Notes: generated by a model from the letters alone, not told the origin. 64,000 bases of DNA from Gottfriedia acidiceleris (GCF_004138285.1 NZ_SCFN01000007.1:248001-312000), one strand, 5' to 3'. Positions 25,715-33,776 are shown, numbered from the stretch's first letter. Program-made: numbers and translations.

Positions 25715-26215
25715 TTATACTAGATCCATATGCATAATAAAGAGCTCACCTTTTCTCCCCATTACTCTAATTCCTTTATCAATAAATCCGCTTTTTAAAT
25801 AAACATGCTGTGCAGCAATATTTTTATGATTCACACCCAAAATAATTTCATCTCGTTCAGGGAAATTCGCTTTTACAAAAGAAGGCAATAAATTTAAAGA
25901 TTGTTTAGCAATCCCTTTTCCTTGAAAATTTGTATCAACAGAATAAGCCCTTAATAGAATTGCATTTTTATTATCACTATATTGACTAACTCCATCCCAA
26001 CCATGCAAAACAAAAAAACCTGCAACATCATTATTACTCAAAATTAAAATCGCATGACGATCAGCCTCTATTACACATTTTTCTATATTATCAATAGGTA
26101 GACCAGTAAATTTCAGATGCTCATCAGCCAGAAAATAGTTTTTTAATTGATCATCATATTGATCATTATAAAATTGTAAGGAAATAGTATTTGTCGGCAA
26201 TAAAGAATTTAACAT
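25715..26215 (-). CDS. GNAT-family N-acetyltransferase
   Basis: 166 residues from the ATG at 26215, eight bases after GGAGG; the in-frame TTG at 26230 overlaps that site. The acetyl-CoA motif is TNFQGKGIAKQSLNLL and motif B is NHKNIAAQHVYLKSGFIDKG. The N-terminal half resembles RimJ/RimL-like proteins only loosely. It forms an operon with the 2H phosphoesterase. The acceptor is unknown. Confidence 0.88.
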   Translation of the reverse strand: MLNSLLPTNTISLQFYNDQYDDQLKNYFLADEHLKFTGLPIDNIEKCVIEADRHAILILSNNDVAGFFVLHGWDGVSQYSDNKNAILLRAYSVDTNFQGKGIAKQSLNLLPSFVKANFPERDEIILGVNHKNIAAQHVYLKSGFIDKGIRVMGRKGELFIMHMDLV

Positions 26216-26356
26216 AAAAATATCCTCCAATAAAAATAGAATTATAAGAATAGTACAACAATTACCATCGTATTTCCACAGTGTTTTTTTTACTAGATCA
26301 TTACAATTCTTAAATTCATGGAGGGATAAATACCAATATGTACTCGTTTTATAAAC

Positions 26357-26382
26357 AAAAAACCACCTCTTTAGTGGTTTTT
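26357..26382 (-). terminator. terminator of the first Cys-motif paralogue
   Basis: AAAAACCAC / GTGGTTTTT perfect stem with a 7-base loop and T tract. Confidence 0.85.
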
Positions 26383-26410
26383 CCTCGACAGTTTTCTTTA
26401 AATAATAAAC

Positions 26411-26713
26411 CTATATTTGCTCAAATGGTTCTGGATACTTTTGCTGAAAATACGATAATAAATCGCTTTTCTTAAGAAGAAGATTCAAACAAATTTGCTG
26501 GCTTATCGCAGATTTAAATACAAGTTTATTGCAAAACTGACACTTTTCCTTTTCAATAAATGCATGTTTAATAGACAAAGGAAAAATCGTCTTTTGTTTT
26601 CCAGCTAATAATATGTAACCTTGATGATTAACAGAAAAGCTTATTTTATAACCGTCGTATCCTCCAAGCTTACTAATTACCACGTTTTGAATATCTAAGT
26701 CTTGAATCACCAT
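26411..26713 (-). CDS. small Cys-motif protein of unknown function, paralogue 1
   Basis: 100 residues from the ATG at 26713 (GGAGGTG upstream). The pattern is DGYKISFSVNHQGYILLAGK, FPLSIKHAFIEKEKCQFCNKLVF, then SAISQQICLNLL and a helical end LLSYFQQKYPEPF. CQFCNKLVF with a later Cys forms a CxxC...C set that could bind zinc, as in treble-clef knuckles. The neighbour at 26896-27189 has the same plan with about half of its residues identical, and each copy has its own ribosome binding site and terminator. I cannot name the family. Confidence 0.75.
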   Translation of the reverse strand: MVIQDLDIQNVVISKLGGYDGYKISFSVNHQGYILLAGKQKTIFPLSIKHAFIEKEKCQFCNKLVFKSAISQQICLNLLLKKSDLLSYFQQKYPEPFEQI

Positions 26714-26800
26714 ATGAAATAGCACCTCCGTTTTCAACAAAATATATGACGAAATGCTATTTTTATGTCTCATTATCGTTAAATATTTTCATAAAAAAAT

Positions 26801-26826
26801 AAAAACTACCCAAAAAGTAGTTTTTT
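26801..26826 (-). terminator. terminator of the second Cys-motif paralogue
   Basis: AAAAACTAC / GTAGTTTTT stem, T-rich on the minus strand. Confidence 0.8.
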
Positions 26827-26895
26827 ATCACGATTTCTTTATTAATTTATTATTTTACTTTGGTCGACGATTGTCAAAAGCCATTTTATATCTGA

Positions 26896-27189
26896 TTAAA
26901 ATTGTTCAGAATAATGTTCTTGGAAATAAGCCAATAATTCTTTTCTTCTATTAAATAATGTTGGACAAACTTGTTGACTAATATTTGATGGAAAAACTAG
27001 TTTATTGCAAAGCTGGCATGTTCCTTTTTCATTAAAGGTGTGAATTAGAGACAAAGGAAATAATATATTTGTTTTACCGACTAAAAGTACATACTGCTGT
27101 TGATTAATCGAAAATCTAATTTTATAACCTTTATAATCCGTATGTTGTGCAATTTGTATGTTTTGAATATCAAGTTCAAGCTTTGTCAC
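26896..27189 (-). CDS. small Cys-motif protein of unknown function, paralogue 2
   Basis: 97 residues from a GTG at 27189, placed 11 bases after GGAGGTG exactly as in paralogue 1; the GTG at 27201 overlaps the site. Motifs shared with the neighbour: LDIQN, GYKIRFSINQQQYVLLVGK, FPLSLIHTFNEKGTCQLCNKLVF, SNISQQVCPTL, LLAYFQEHYSEQF. The Cys spacing CxxCNKLVF...C is conserved. The pair arose by tandem duplication and both copies remain open and separately terminated, which argues that both are used. Confidence 0.75.
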   Translation of the reverse strand: MTKLELDIQNIQIAQHTDYKGYKIRFSINQQQYVLLVGKTNILFPLSLIHTFNEKGTCQLCNKLVFPSNISQQVCPTLFNRRKELLAYFQEHYSEQF

Positions 27190-27492
27190 TTTGACTAGCA
27201 CCTCCGATAAAAAGGGTAGGATTAAGATTTTAATAGACTTTTTTACGCTTGTATTTTCTGATAACTTATATAATCTATATTATTAGTTTACTTAACAAAA
27301 CTTTCATAAAGCAATAATCTTATCTGTATTTACTGAAATAAAAAAACTATTTTTCACTTTATTGGATAATGAGAGTTTTAAGTTTCTTCTTTGTTTTTTT
27401 TTTAGTAAATTTTGAACTAAATTTACTTTACCGGAAAAATTTGACACTAAATAAGTGAAGAGACCCATGTTTTTATGTTAGAATTTATACTT

Positions 27493-27508
27493 AATGTGAT
27501 CTCACATT
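27493..27508 (+). promoter_or_regulatory. operator-like inverted repeat in the wall-hydrolase leader
   Basis: AATGTGA-TC-TCACATT, two 7-base arms with a 2-base spacer, 110 bases upstream of the NlpC/P60 gene. It could be a protein-binding site or an mRNA hairpin. Confidence 0.4.
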
Positions 27509-27549
27509 CTAAATAATTTAATTACCAAATTCATGTAATCTAAGATTTG

Positions 27550-27580
27550 CCCTTACTATCAAATGAGGTAAGGGATTTTT
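27550..27580 (+). terminator. terminator-like hairpin in the leader of the wall hydrolase
   Basis: CCCTTAC / GTAAGGG stem followed by ATTTTTCTTTG, 40 bases upstream of the start codon at 27620. No gene ends here, so it may act as an attenuator of the downstream gene. Confidence 0.6.
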
Positions 27581-27619
27581 CTTTGTTATTTCAGTTATTG
27601 GTTAGAGGGAAGGTTAGTA

Positions 27620-28900
27620 ATGAAATCAAAATCAGCAAGTACCTTAATTAAGTTAAATTTGAAAGGAGAAAGAAATAAAAAGCGAGCATTAAACTCAATG
27701 GCATTAGTTGGACTTGCATCAACATTAACAATTCAAATTCCATATAATACTACTGCAGCTGCAGCCTCTATTGATTCCAAGAAAACTCTGCGATCTAGTA
27801 AACTTTATTCAAATAATAATATTAGTACATATAAATCAATCGGTAATGGTGTCCGTGTAAGATCTGGAGCTGGTACCTCTTATCAGATTTTAGGTAGTGT
27901 TAATAAAAATCAAAAACTAGATGTAATTTCATTGTCTAATGGTTGGTATAAGATAAAATTTAATGGGTCAACAGGATATATTAGTGCATCTTATGTTGGA
28001 AAAGTTACCGAATCGAATAATAGTAATAATAATCAAGTGGTCAGTTCAGGAAATTACATTTCTACTGGTAATGGTGTCCTCATAAGATCTGGGGCTGGAA
28101 CTTCTTATCAGATTTTAGGTAGTGTTAATAAAAATCAAAGACTAGATGTAATCTCAGTTTCAAATGGTTGGTATAAAATAAAATATAATGGGGTAACTGG
28201 ATATATTAGTGCATCTTATGTTGGAAAAGTTACCGAATCAAATAATAGTAATAATAACCAAGTGGTTAGTACAGGAAACTACATTTCTACTGGTAATGGT
28301 GTCCGTATCAGGTCTGGAGCTGGAACTTCTTATCAGATTTTAGGTAGTGTTAATAAAAATCAAAGACTAGATGTAATCTCATTATCTAGTGGATGGTATA
28401 AGGTAAAATATAATGGGAAAACAGGGTATATTAGTGCATCTTATGTTGGAAAAGAGACGGGTTCAAATAAGACAGATTCAAGTAAGACAGATTCAAATAA
28501 AGTAGATTCAAATAAACCTCAATCATTTGATGTACAATCTTTAATCACTTTATCAAAAAAGTATTCAGGTGTACCTTATATTTGGGGTGGAGAAACTCCA
28601 TCTGGCTTTGACTGTAGTGGATTTATTTCTTATGTATTTAAAGAATCTGGAATGTCACTTCCTAGAACAAACGTTGCGGGTTATTGGTATAATAATTCAA
28701 ATTTAAAAACCGTAGATGAATTTCAACCTGGAGATTTAATCTTTTTCCAAAACACTTATACTTATGGACCGTCCCACATGGGTATAGTGATTAATAGTAA
28801 TGAGTTTATCCATGCAAGTAGCAGTTCAGGGGTAACTATTTCTAAAATAAACAATTCATATTGGAACCAACATTTTTTAGGTTATAAGAGATTTAAGTAG
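27620..28900 (+). CDS. secreted NlpC/P60 peptidoglycan endopeptidase with three SH3 repeats
   Basis: 426 residues preceded by GGGAAGG. A long signal peptide of about 50 residues ends near TTAAAASID. Three almost identical SH3_3 wall-binding domains follow (about 73-130, 148-205, 223-282; core GVRVRSGAGTSYQILGSV and WYKIKFNGSTGYISASYVGK), joined by Asn/Ser linkers, then a Thr/Ser/Lys/Asp linker and a C-terminal NlpC/P60 domain (about 308-426). Catalytic Cys332 is in SGFDCSGFISYVF, His in GPSHMGIVIN and the third polar residue in EFIHASSSSG. It should cut D-Glu/meso-DAP stem peptides at the cell surface. Confidence 0.93.
   Translation: MKSKSASTLIKLNLKGERNKKRALNSMALVGLASTLTIQIPYNTTAAAASIDSKKTLRSSKLYSNNNISTYKSIGNGVRVRSGAGTSYQILGSVNKNQKLDVISLSNGWYKIKFNGSTGYISASYVGKVTESNNSNNNQVVSSGNYISTGNGVLIRSGAGTSYQILGSVNKNQRLDVISVSNGWYKIKYNGVTGYISASYVGKVTESNNSNNNQVVSTGNYISTGNGVRIRSGAGTSYQILGSVNKNQRLDVISLSSGWYKVKYNGKTGYISASYVGKETGSNKTDSSKTDSNKVDSNKPQSFDVQSLITLSKKYSGVPYIWGGETPSGFDCSGFISYVFKESGMSLPRTNVAGYWYNNSNLKTVDEFQPGDLIFFQNTYTYGPSHMGIVINSNEFIHASSSSGVTISKINNSYWNQHFLGYKRFK
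27842..28450 (+). repeat. tandem 225-bp repeat inside the wall hydrolase gene
   Basis: The SH3 units start at 27842, 28067 and 28292 (sequence GGTAATGGTGTCC at each), giving an exact 225-bp period. The copies are nearly identical in DNA, so they are recent or kept alike by recombination. Confidence 0.9.
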
Positions 28901-28920
28901 ATTTTGCAAACATCATACTG

Positions 28921-29390
28921 AAAAAAGAATTTGTCAATTGATTGTTGGATTTATCAATGATAAGTAAGTTGTGTGATATTGATTTCCACTACAGGGCGCT
29001 CGCTTTCCATGGGGCGAGACCTGAGCCTCCTCGGCGAGCCTGCGGGGTCTCAGCCTTCCCGCATTTCCCATAGGAGTCGAGCACCCTTTCGTTCCAATCA
29101 AATTCTATATAAAAAAAGAATAAGCTTAAAAACAATCAATTAAACGAATGAATTGCCGTTTATTAAGCAAATTGTAAGTGATTTATGATCGACGACTTAC
29201 ACATCTCTACAAATAATGCTCCTAAAAATATATTTGTAATTATATTGACATTAATTATATTGAATTTTTGTAAGTTACTTAAAACAAAGCTATATCAACA
29301 AAAATCACTTGTCTATCAATAAGTTGACAGATAGATCAATGCTAAATATACTATTTTTTTATCGGAAATCATTTAATGTTCGTATTTTTT
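28921..29390. repeat. dispersed structured repeat, copy B (about 470 bp)
   Basis: It matches 11625-12079 from AAAAAAGAATTTGTCAATT to AATGTTCGTATTTTT. The GC-rich core is conserved: GGCGCTCG (28995-29002) against CGAGCACC (29078-29085) with one compensation lost, and GGGGCGAGACCTGAGCCTCC inside. It starts about 20 bases after the stop codon of the NlpC/P60 gene and contains no credible gene. The 31-bp terminator repeat that brackets copy A is absent here. Confidence 0.85.
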
Positions 29391-29432
29391 TGGCTCATCG
29401 GTAAGTAAAAAAGCAAAATGTTGATAAATACA

Positions 29433-29494
29433 TACTCATGACTAGTTTATGAGTAAGTATAATTGACAGGTTGTAGTGGAAATCCACCACAACC
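29433..29494. other. two further hairpins downstream of repeat copy B
   Basis: TACTCAT / ATGAGTA (29433-29439 with 29449-29455) and GGTTGTAGTGG / CCACCACAACC (29469-29479 with 29484-29494, one mismatch). Neither has a T tract. They may mark the end of the repeat or a second small palindromic element. Confidence 0.5.
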
Positions 29495-29530
29495 AACTAC
29501 TAATTGACCTACTCATTTTTCACCACACAA

Positions 29531-29555
29531 AAAAACACCTATCACAGGTGTTTTT
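29531..29555 (-). terminator. terminator of the HAD-ribD-GTP cyclohydrolase operon
   Basis: AAAAACACCT / AGGTGTTTTT stem with a 5-base loop and T tract, four bases beyond the last stop codon. Confidence 0.85.
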
Positions 29556-29558
29556 TTA

Positions 29559-30125
29559 TTAATTACCCACTATAATATCTTTTAACTCAGACCAACACGT
29601 AATACGTGGGATGTCCAAGCCTCGATTATATGAAGTATCTTTCACATATGCTTTTAAAGTTAATTCTGAGAGTGTATTCAATATTTCTGGTTTATCATCA
29701 AAATAGTAATCTAAAGCTAATTCTTTTATAATATGAATTTTTTCAGAATCCTTCATTCCACAATAAAAGCGATCTTGATGAACTGGAAATCCATTCTTTA
29801 TTAACCATTCTTTTGTTCGTTCACCATATTCTTTATTTCTAGCTGTCACATAATAAATTTCGTGTCCTTGCTTTTCTAATTCTTGTAATGTTTCAACTGC
29901 ATATGGAAATGGAGGACAAGTAGTAAAGTATGTCTCTTCTAGATTACTCTTCCACATTTTGCTTCCTTCTTCTGCTGTTAAGCCAAAAGGTTCATGTATT
30001 TCAACAGTTTTCAATTCATTGTAAGCTTCTATAGGGATATTTTTATTTAATTTTTTATTATAAATGTGAAAAGCATGCTGTCTTAAATCAATTAAAGTAT
30101 CGTCAATATCGAATCCGAATTTCAT
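29559..30125 (-). CDS. HAD-superfamily 5'-nucleotidase-like phosphatase
   Basis: 188 residues. The HAD motif I FDIDDTLIDL (nucleophile Asp5 and Asp7), motif II YYVTARNKEYGERT and motif III/IV region KIHIIKELALDYYFDDKPE are present. The layout is that of the NT5C / YqfW class of small nucleotidases. GAGGAAGG lies upstream and the gene starts 15 bases after ribD, so it is the last gene of the operon. In this setting it could be the phosphatase that dephosphorylates the pyrimidine intermediate made by RibD, a step normally done by HAD enzymes; that assignment is inferred from context only. Confidence 0.85.
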   Translation of the reverse strand: MKFGFDIDDTLIDLRQHAFHIYNKKLNKNIPIEAYNELKTVEIHEPFGLTAEEGSKMWKSNLEETYFTTCPPFPYAVETLQELEKQGHEIYYVTARNKEYGERTKEWLIKNGFPVHQDRFYCGMKDSEKIHIIKELALDYYFDDKPEILNTLSELTLKAYVKDTSYNRGLDIPRITCWSELKDIIVGN

Positions 30126-30140
30126 TCTAAAAGTCCTTCC

Positions 30141-31238
30141 TCATGAAGTAATATATTTTGGATAGCCTATGAATTTATAATCAGGACCAATCTTCGTTAA
30201 TTCAATCTCTTCAAGTTCAATCGCTTGTCCCATTTTATCAAGCCCAGTACCTTCTAAAAATGTAGGTGCATTTTTTCCACCTATTAATTTTGGAGCTAAA
30301 TAGACAATCACTTTATCAACTAAATTTTGATTGATAAAGGAAGCATTGACCTCTCCGCCACCTTCAACTAATAATGAAGATATTGAATGTTCGCCTAGAA
30401 TTTTTAGCATTTCGTTTAAATCAACTCGATTTACATCGTTCGTAACAAATACTTTTACACCTAAGTTTTCCAATTCTATTTTTTTCTGTTCAGAGTGGTT
30501 TAGACTTGTGAATACCCAAGTTTTGGCTTGTTGGTCGGTTACAACTTTTGAATCTAAAGGAATTTTTAAAGTTGAATCTAGTATCACTCTAACTGGATTA
30601 CGTCCGTTTGGAATTCTAGTTGTTAATTCTGGATTATCTTTTAATACTGTGTTAACGCCAACTAATATCGCACCAATTTCATTTCTTAATTGATGAACAT
30701 CATTTCGAGCTTCCGCTGAAGTTATCCATTTACTATCAGAAGAATGAGTAGCAATTTTCCCATCTAATGTAGATGCTGATTTCATTACGACAAAAGGAAT
30801 ATTTTTAACAATATATTTGTTAAATACTTCATTCATTTTTATCGACTGCTCTTCACAAACTCCGATGATTACTTCAATTCCAGCATCTTGAAGAATTTTC
30901 ACTCCTCTTCCTGCCACTAAAGGATTCGGGTCAAGTGTTGCGACGACAACTTTTTTCAAGCCTGCTCGTACAATAGCTTCTGCACATGGACCAGTTCGTC
31001 CATGATGAGAGCATGGCTCAAGAGTTACATAAATTGTTCCACCCTTAGCTTTATCTCCTGCCATTCTAAGTGCATTAATTTCAGCATGCGGCTCACCAGC
31101 TTTTAAGTGAGCACCAATTCCAACAATCCGATTATCATTTACAATAACAGACCCTACTAATGGGTTTGGATCGGTTTGTCCTTTCGTAGCCATGGCATTT
31201 TGTAAGCTTAAATTCATATAAAATTCATGATTACTCAC
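30141..31238 (-). CDS. ribD: bifunctional riboflavin-type deaminase/reductase RibD
   Basis: 365 residues from the GTG at 31238, which has AAAGGAGG 6 bases upstream; a longer reading frame would run back into the cyclohydrolase gene. The N-terminal deaminase has zinc ligands in EPHAEINAL and LEPCSHHGRTGPCAEAI; the C-terminal reductase has GKIATHSSDSKWITS, GVNTVLKDNPELTTR and LLVEGGGEVNASF. It converts diaminopyrimidine phosphate to 5-amino-6-ribitylaminouracil phosphate. It overlaps the cyclohydrolase by 8 bases. No ribE, ribH or ribB lies nearby and no FMN riboswitch precedes the operon. Confidence 0.93.
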   Translation of the reverse strand: MSNHEFYMNLSLQNAMATKGQTDPNPLVGSVIVNDNRIVGIGAHLKAGEPHAEINALRMAGDKAKGGTIYVTLEPCSHHGRTGPCAEAIVRAGLKKVVVATLDPNPLVAGRGVKILQDAGIEVIIGVCEEQSIKMNEVFNKYIVKNIPFVVMKSASTLDGKIATHSSDSKWITSAEARNDVHQLRNEIGAILVGVNTVLKDNPELTTRIPNGRNPVRVILDSTLKIPLDSKVVTDQQAKTWVFTSLNHSEQKKIELENLGVKVFVTNDVNRVDLNEMLKILGEHSISSLLVEGGGEVNASFINQNLVDKVIVYLAPKLIGGKNAPTFLEGTGLDKMGQAIELEEIELTKIGPDYKFIGYPKYITS

Positions 31239-31992
31239 TTGTACGTCCTCCTTTAAAATGACCAGAACGAACAATTTTAGTCTCTAAATACTTTTCGTTA
31301 TACTTTGATTTGTCTCCCCATAATTGAATTCTTCCAGATACATTAGCTCCCGATTTTTGAAGAGCATCCAATTTTCTTGGGTTGTTTGTAATTAAAGTAA
31401 CCGGTTTTGAGCGAAGTGTTTTTAATACTCGAATAGCATCATCATAGTTTCGTGCATCATCTACAAAACCAAGCTCTTCATTAGCTTCAACAGTATCAAA
31501 TCCTTGCTCTTGGAGAACATATGCCATTGCTTTACTAAATAAACCGATTCCTCTTCCTTCATGATTTGCTAAATAAAATAATGCACCTGATTCATTAGAA
31601 GAAATCATTTTCATTGCTTCTTTTAATTGGAATCCACAATCACAACGTTTACTTCCAAAAATATCACCCGTATGACAAATACTATGCATTCGAATAAGAG
31701 CATCCTCTGAATTTTCAAAGTCACCATAAACTAATACGCTTGATTGTTGCATTTCTGCTAGATTTGAGGAAGCTAATTTACTAATAATTTTTTCAGTGTT
31801 GTATGAACCATCGCTACAAAAATCTCCTTCAATATCCTCACAGCGTAGCCAACAATACCATTGAAAAATGACTGTTTCACCATCTAGATTTACTGGTAGT
31901 TTAATTGGTCCAACTAAATAAATTGATTTATCGTTATTTTTTATTACATTAATTTTCTCTTTTAATAAAGATACTACTTTTTCGTTGATCAT
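31231..31992 (-). CDS. ribA: GTP cyclohydrolase II (stand-alone)
   Basis: 253 residues with AGGAGGAAG upstream. Signatures: RMHSICHTGDIFGSKRCDCG with the three zinc Cys, NHEGRGIGL, and LITNNPRKLDALQKSG. The enzyme opens GTP to the pyrimidine precursor of riboflavin and some deazaflavins and azapteridines. Unlike the usual Bacillus RibBA it is not fused to the dihydroxybutanone phosphate synthase; instead it has an N-terminal extension of about 75 residues without a recognisable domain. It is the first gene of the cyclohydrolase-ribD-phosphatase operon and lies 90 bases behind the FAD monooxygenase with no terminator between them. Confidence 0.9.
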   Translation of the reverse strand: MINEKVVSLLKEKINVIKNNDKSIYLVGPIKLPVNLDGETVIFQWYCWLRCEDIEGDFCSDGSYNTEKIISKLASSNLAEMQQSSVLVYGDFENSEDALIRMHSICHTGDIFGSKRCDCGFQLKEAMKMISSNESGALFYLANHEGRGIGLFSKAMAYVLQEQGFDTVEANEELGFVDDARNYDDAIRVLKTLRSKPVTLITNNPRKLDALQKSGANVSGRIQLWGDKSKYNEKYLETKIVRSGHFKGGRTSE

Positions 31993-32082
31993 GAGGCTTC
32001 CTCCTGTTTTCTTACACTATTTCCTATTGTTATAATATATCTTAATTTTTACTTGTCCATTTTTAAAAGGTTCTTAGCATTC

Positions 32083-33189
32083 TTATATAGTCACATCAAA
32101 GTGGTGTTTGAAAGTACTTTCCTGTGTTAGTTGTTGCTCTTGTAAGCCCTCAACTTCTCTTCGTCTAGCATATTCAAATTTCTTTAACATTATTGTACTA
32201 GTATCTTTGTTATGAATAGCATCTTGAAGAATTTCTGCTAAAATATCTGCATCTTTCATTGCAATATTTACACCAAGCGCAGCAGTTGGACTCATCGTGT
32301 GTGCCGCATCACCCATTATTATTAAGCCGTCCTTTACCCATGTTTTGCTACGGCTACTTTGAACATTTAATAATACAAAATCGTTCCAAGATTTTATATT
32401 TTTTTGAACAGTTTCAGTCAGTTCTGGAAATGCTTCGATTAGCTGATTTACAAAAGGATTGAAAGATTTACTTCTTAAGTTCGGAAAAGAACCTTCATCT
32501 ATGTTCCATCCAATTTGAATAAACCCGCCTGCTTGAGTAAAAAAAGCCAATTGCTGTTTATCAATCAATGTTAATCTAACTGTTGGATCCCAACTTGCTG
32601 GTCTTGGTACTTTAGCCCAAAGTAAATCGTATCCATGTTTTATAATATCTGTTGGTATATTTGCTAATTTACGGATTGTTGAAAATCGACCGTCGGCACC
32701 AATTATAACCGAACTATTAATTGTTATTTCAGTACCATCTCTTAATGCTTTTACACCAATACAATGACCATTTTCATCTTCAATTAATTCCGACACACGT
32801 GTGCCCATTAAAAGCTTGAAGTTATCAAATTTATTTGCTTCTTTTAAAATAACATTTAATAAATGATTTTGTGGAACATGAATACCAACGTGTTTTGAAC
32901 CTTGTGATGGGAAAATACTTTTTATTATTTTATTATCACTCCAATATTCAACACGATCCATTAGCAGGAGTCCGTATTCTTTAACTTTTTCATAAAGATG
33001 ATGCTTTTTTAATATTTGTTCACCTTCAGAATTTAGATGCTCCCCCCTAAATTCTTTATCAATTCCATTATGACGTTCCACAAGAACTGTCGAAATATTA
33101 TTTTTTGCAAGCAAATATGCTAATAGTGCACCACCCGGTCCTGCACCTACAATACATACATCTGTATTCATATTCATGTTATTTGCCAC
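32083..33189 (-). CDS. class A FAD-dependent monooxygenase
   Basis: 368 residues. The N-terminal FAD site is CIVGAGPGGALLAYLLAKNN with E in VLVERH, the DG motif is VIIGADGRFSTIRK, and the GD motif is IIMGDAAHTMSPTAALGVN, i.e. all three fingerprints of PHBH/UbiH-type hydroxylases. It is about 30 residues shorter than most family members, and lacks a long C-terminal domain. It is divergent from an HxlR regulator across a palindromic operator, and in line with the riboflavin-type genes, so it may act on their product or simply be linked. The substrate is unknown. Confidence 0.9.
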   Translation of the reverse strand: MANNMNMNTDVCIVGAGPGGALLAYLLAKNNISTVLVERHNGIDKEFRGEHLNSEGEQILKKHHLYEKVKEYGLLLMDRVEYWSDNKIIKSIFPSQGSKHVGIHVPQNHLLNVILKEANKFDNFKLLMGTRVSELIEDENGHCIGVKALRDGTEITINSSVIIGADGRFSTIRKLANIPTDIIKHGYDLLWAKVPRPASWDPTVRLTLIDKQQLAFFTQAGGFIQIGWNIDEGSFPNLRSKSFNPFVNQLIEAFPELTETVQKNIKSWNDFVLLNVQSSRSKTWVKDGLIIMGDAAHTMSPTAALGVNIAMKDADILAEILQDAIHNKDTSTIMLKKFEYARRREVEGLQEQQLTQESTFKHHFDVTI

Positions 33190-33244
33190 CTATTAATAGA
33201 CATTTATTATTTTTCTAAAAAAATTACTTAGTTACTTTATGTAA

Positions 33245-33271
33245 GTAAGTTTAATTTAGTAATAAACTTAC
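33245..33271. promoter_or_regulatory. palindromic operator between monooxygenase and hxlR-type gene
   Basis: GTAAGTTTA (33245-33253) and TAAACTTAC (33263-33271) form a perfect inverted repeat with a 9-base spacer. Half-site-like copies (ACTTTATGTAAG just upstream, AAATTTATGTATG downstream) flank it. It is placed to control both divergent genes; HxlR-family regulators bind such sites as dimers. Confidence 0.65.
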
Positions 33272-33300
33272 GTCAAGTAATAAATTTATGTATGGTAATC

Positions 33301-33328
33301 TTGTTATTAATTCAAATTTAGTTATAAT
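33301..33328 (+). promoter_or_regulatory. sigma-A-like promoter of the HxlR gene
   Basis: TTGTTA (33301-33306) and TATAAT (33323-33328) are separated by 16 bases. The start codon follows at 33354. The palindromic operator lies 30 bases upstream of the -35 box. Confidence 0.55.
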
Positions 33329-33353
33329 ATGGATATAGGTGAGGTGGTTTTAA

Positions 33354-33668
33354 ATGGATTTTTCTTTATTATGCCCTCGGTTTGAAAAAAGCGTAGAACT
33401 AATTAGTAAACGTTGGGCAATTCTTATAATTTTTCAACTTCTTTCTGGATCACAACGATTTTGTACAATCGAATCAACTTTACCAATTAGCGGGCGCGTC
33501 CTTTCAGAAAGATTAAAGGATTTAGAACAAGCTGGTATTGTAAAACGAGATGTATACCCAGAAACTCCAGTTCGAATCGAATACTCATTGACGGAAAAAG
33601 GACTGGCTTTAGAACCAGTTATTAAGGAATTAATGAAATGGTCGCAAGATTGGACAACAATCGATTAA
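33354..33668 (+). CDS. HxlR-family winged-helix regulator
   Basis: 104 residues with GGTGAGG upstream. The HxlR signature is complete: CPRFEKSVELISKRWAILI with the redox-suited Cys7, then RFCTIESTLPISGRVLSERLKDLEQAGIVKR (trimmed: ISGRVLSERLKDLEQAGIV) and the wing RIEYSLTEKGLALEPV. Members sense aldehydes, quinones or electrophiles through Cys or ligand binding. It probably regulates the divergent monooxygenase run and itself. Confidence 0.93.
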   Translation: MDFSLLCPRFEKSVELISKRWAILIIFQLLSGSQRFCTIESTLPISGRVLSERLKDLEQAGIVKRDVYPETPVRIEYSLTEKGLALEPVIKELMKWSQDWTTID

Positions 33669-33728
33669 TAAAAGTATTTATTTTTTGCTTCGCCTTTTAA
33701 TTATTTAGAATTCAATTGCAAATAAAAG

Positions 33729-33768
33729 GGATGTCTCATAAAATTCTAGCTATGAGACATCCTTTTTT
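33729..33768 (+). terminator. terminator of the HxlR gene
   Basis: A perfect 12-bp stem GGATGTCTCATA / TATGAGACATCC with a 10-base loop, then TTTTTT. Confidence 0.9.
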
Positions 33769-33776
33769 ATTACAAT

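Noticed and set aside
26754-26954. 66-codon plus-strand frame between the two Cys-motif paralogues
   Set aside because: It spans the terminator and the end of the antisense gene and has no ribosome binding site.
31993-32082. possible FMN riboswitch before the GTP cyclohydrolase gene
   Set aside because: The 90-base gap is too short for the RFN element and shows none of its conserved boxes.
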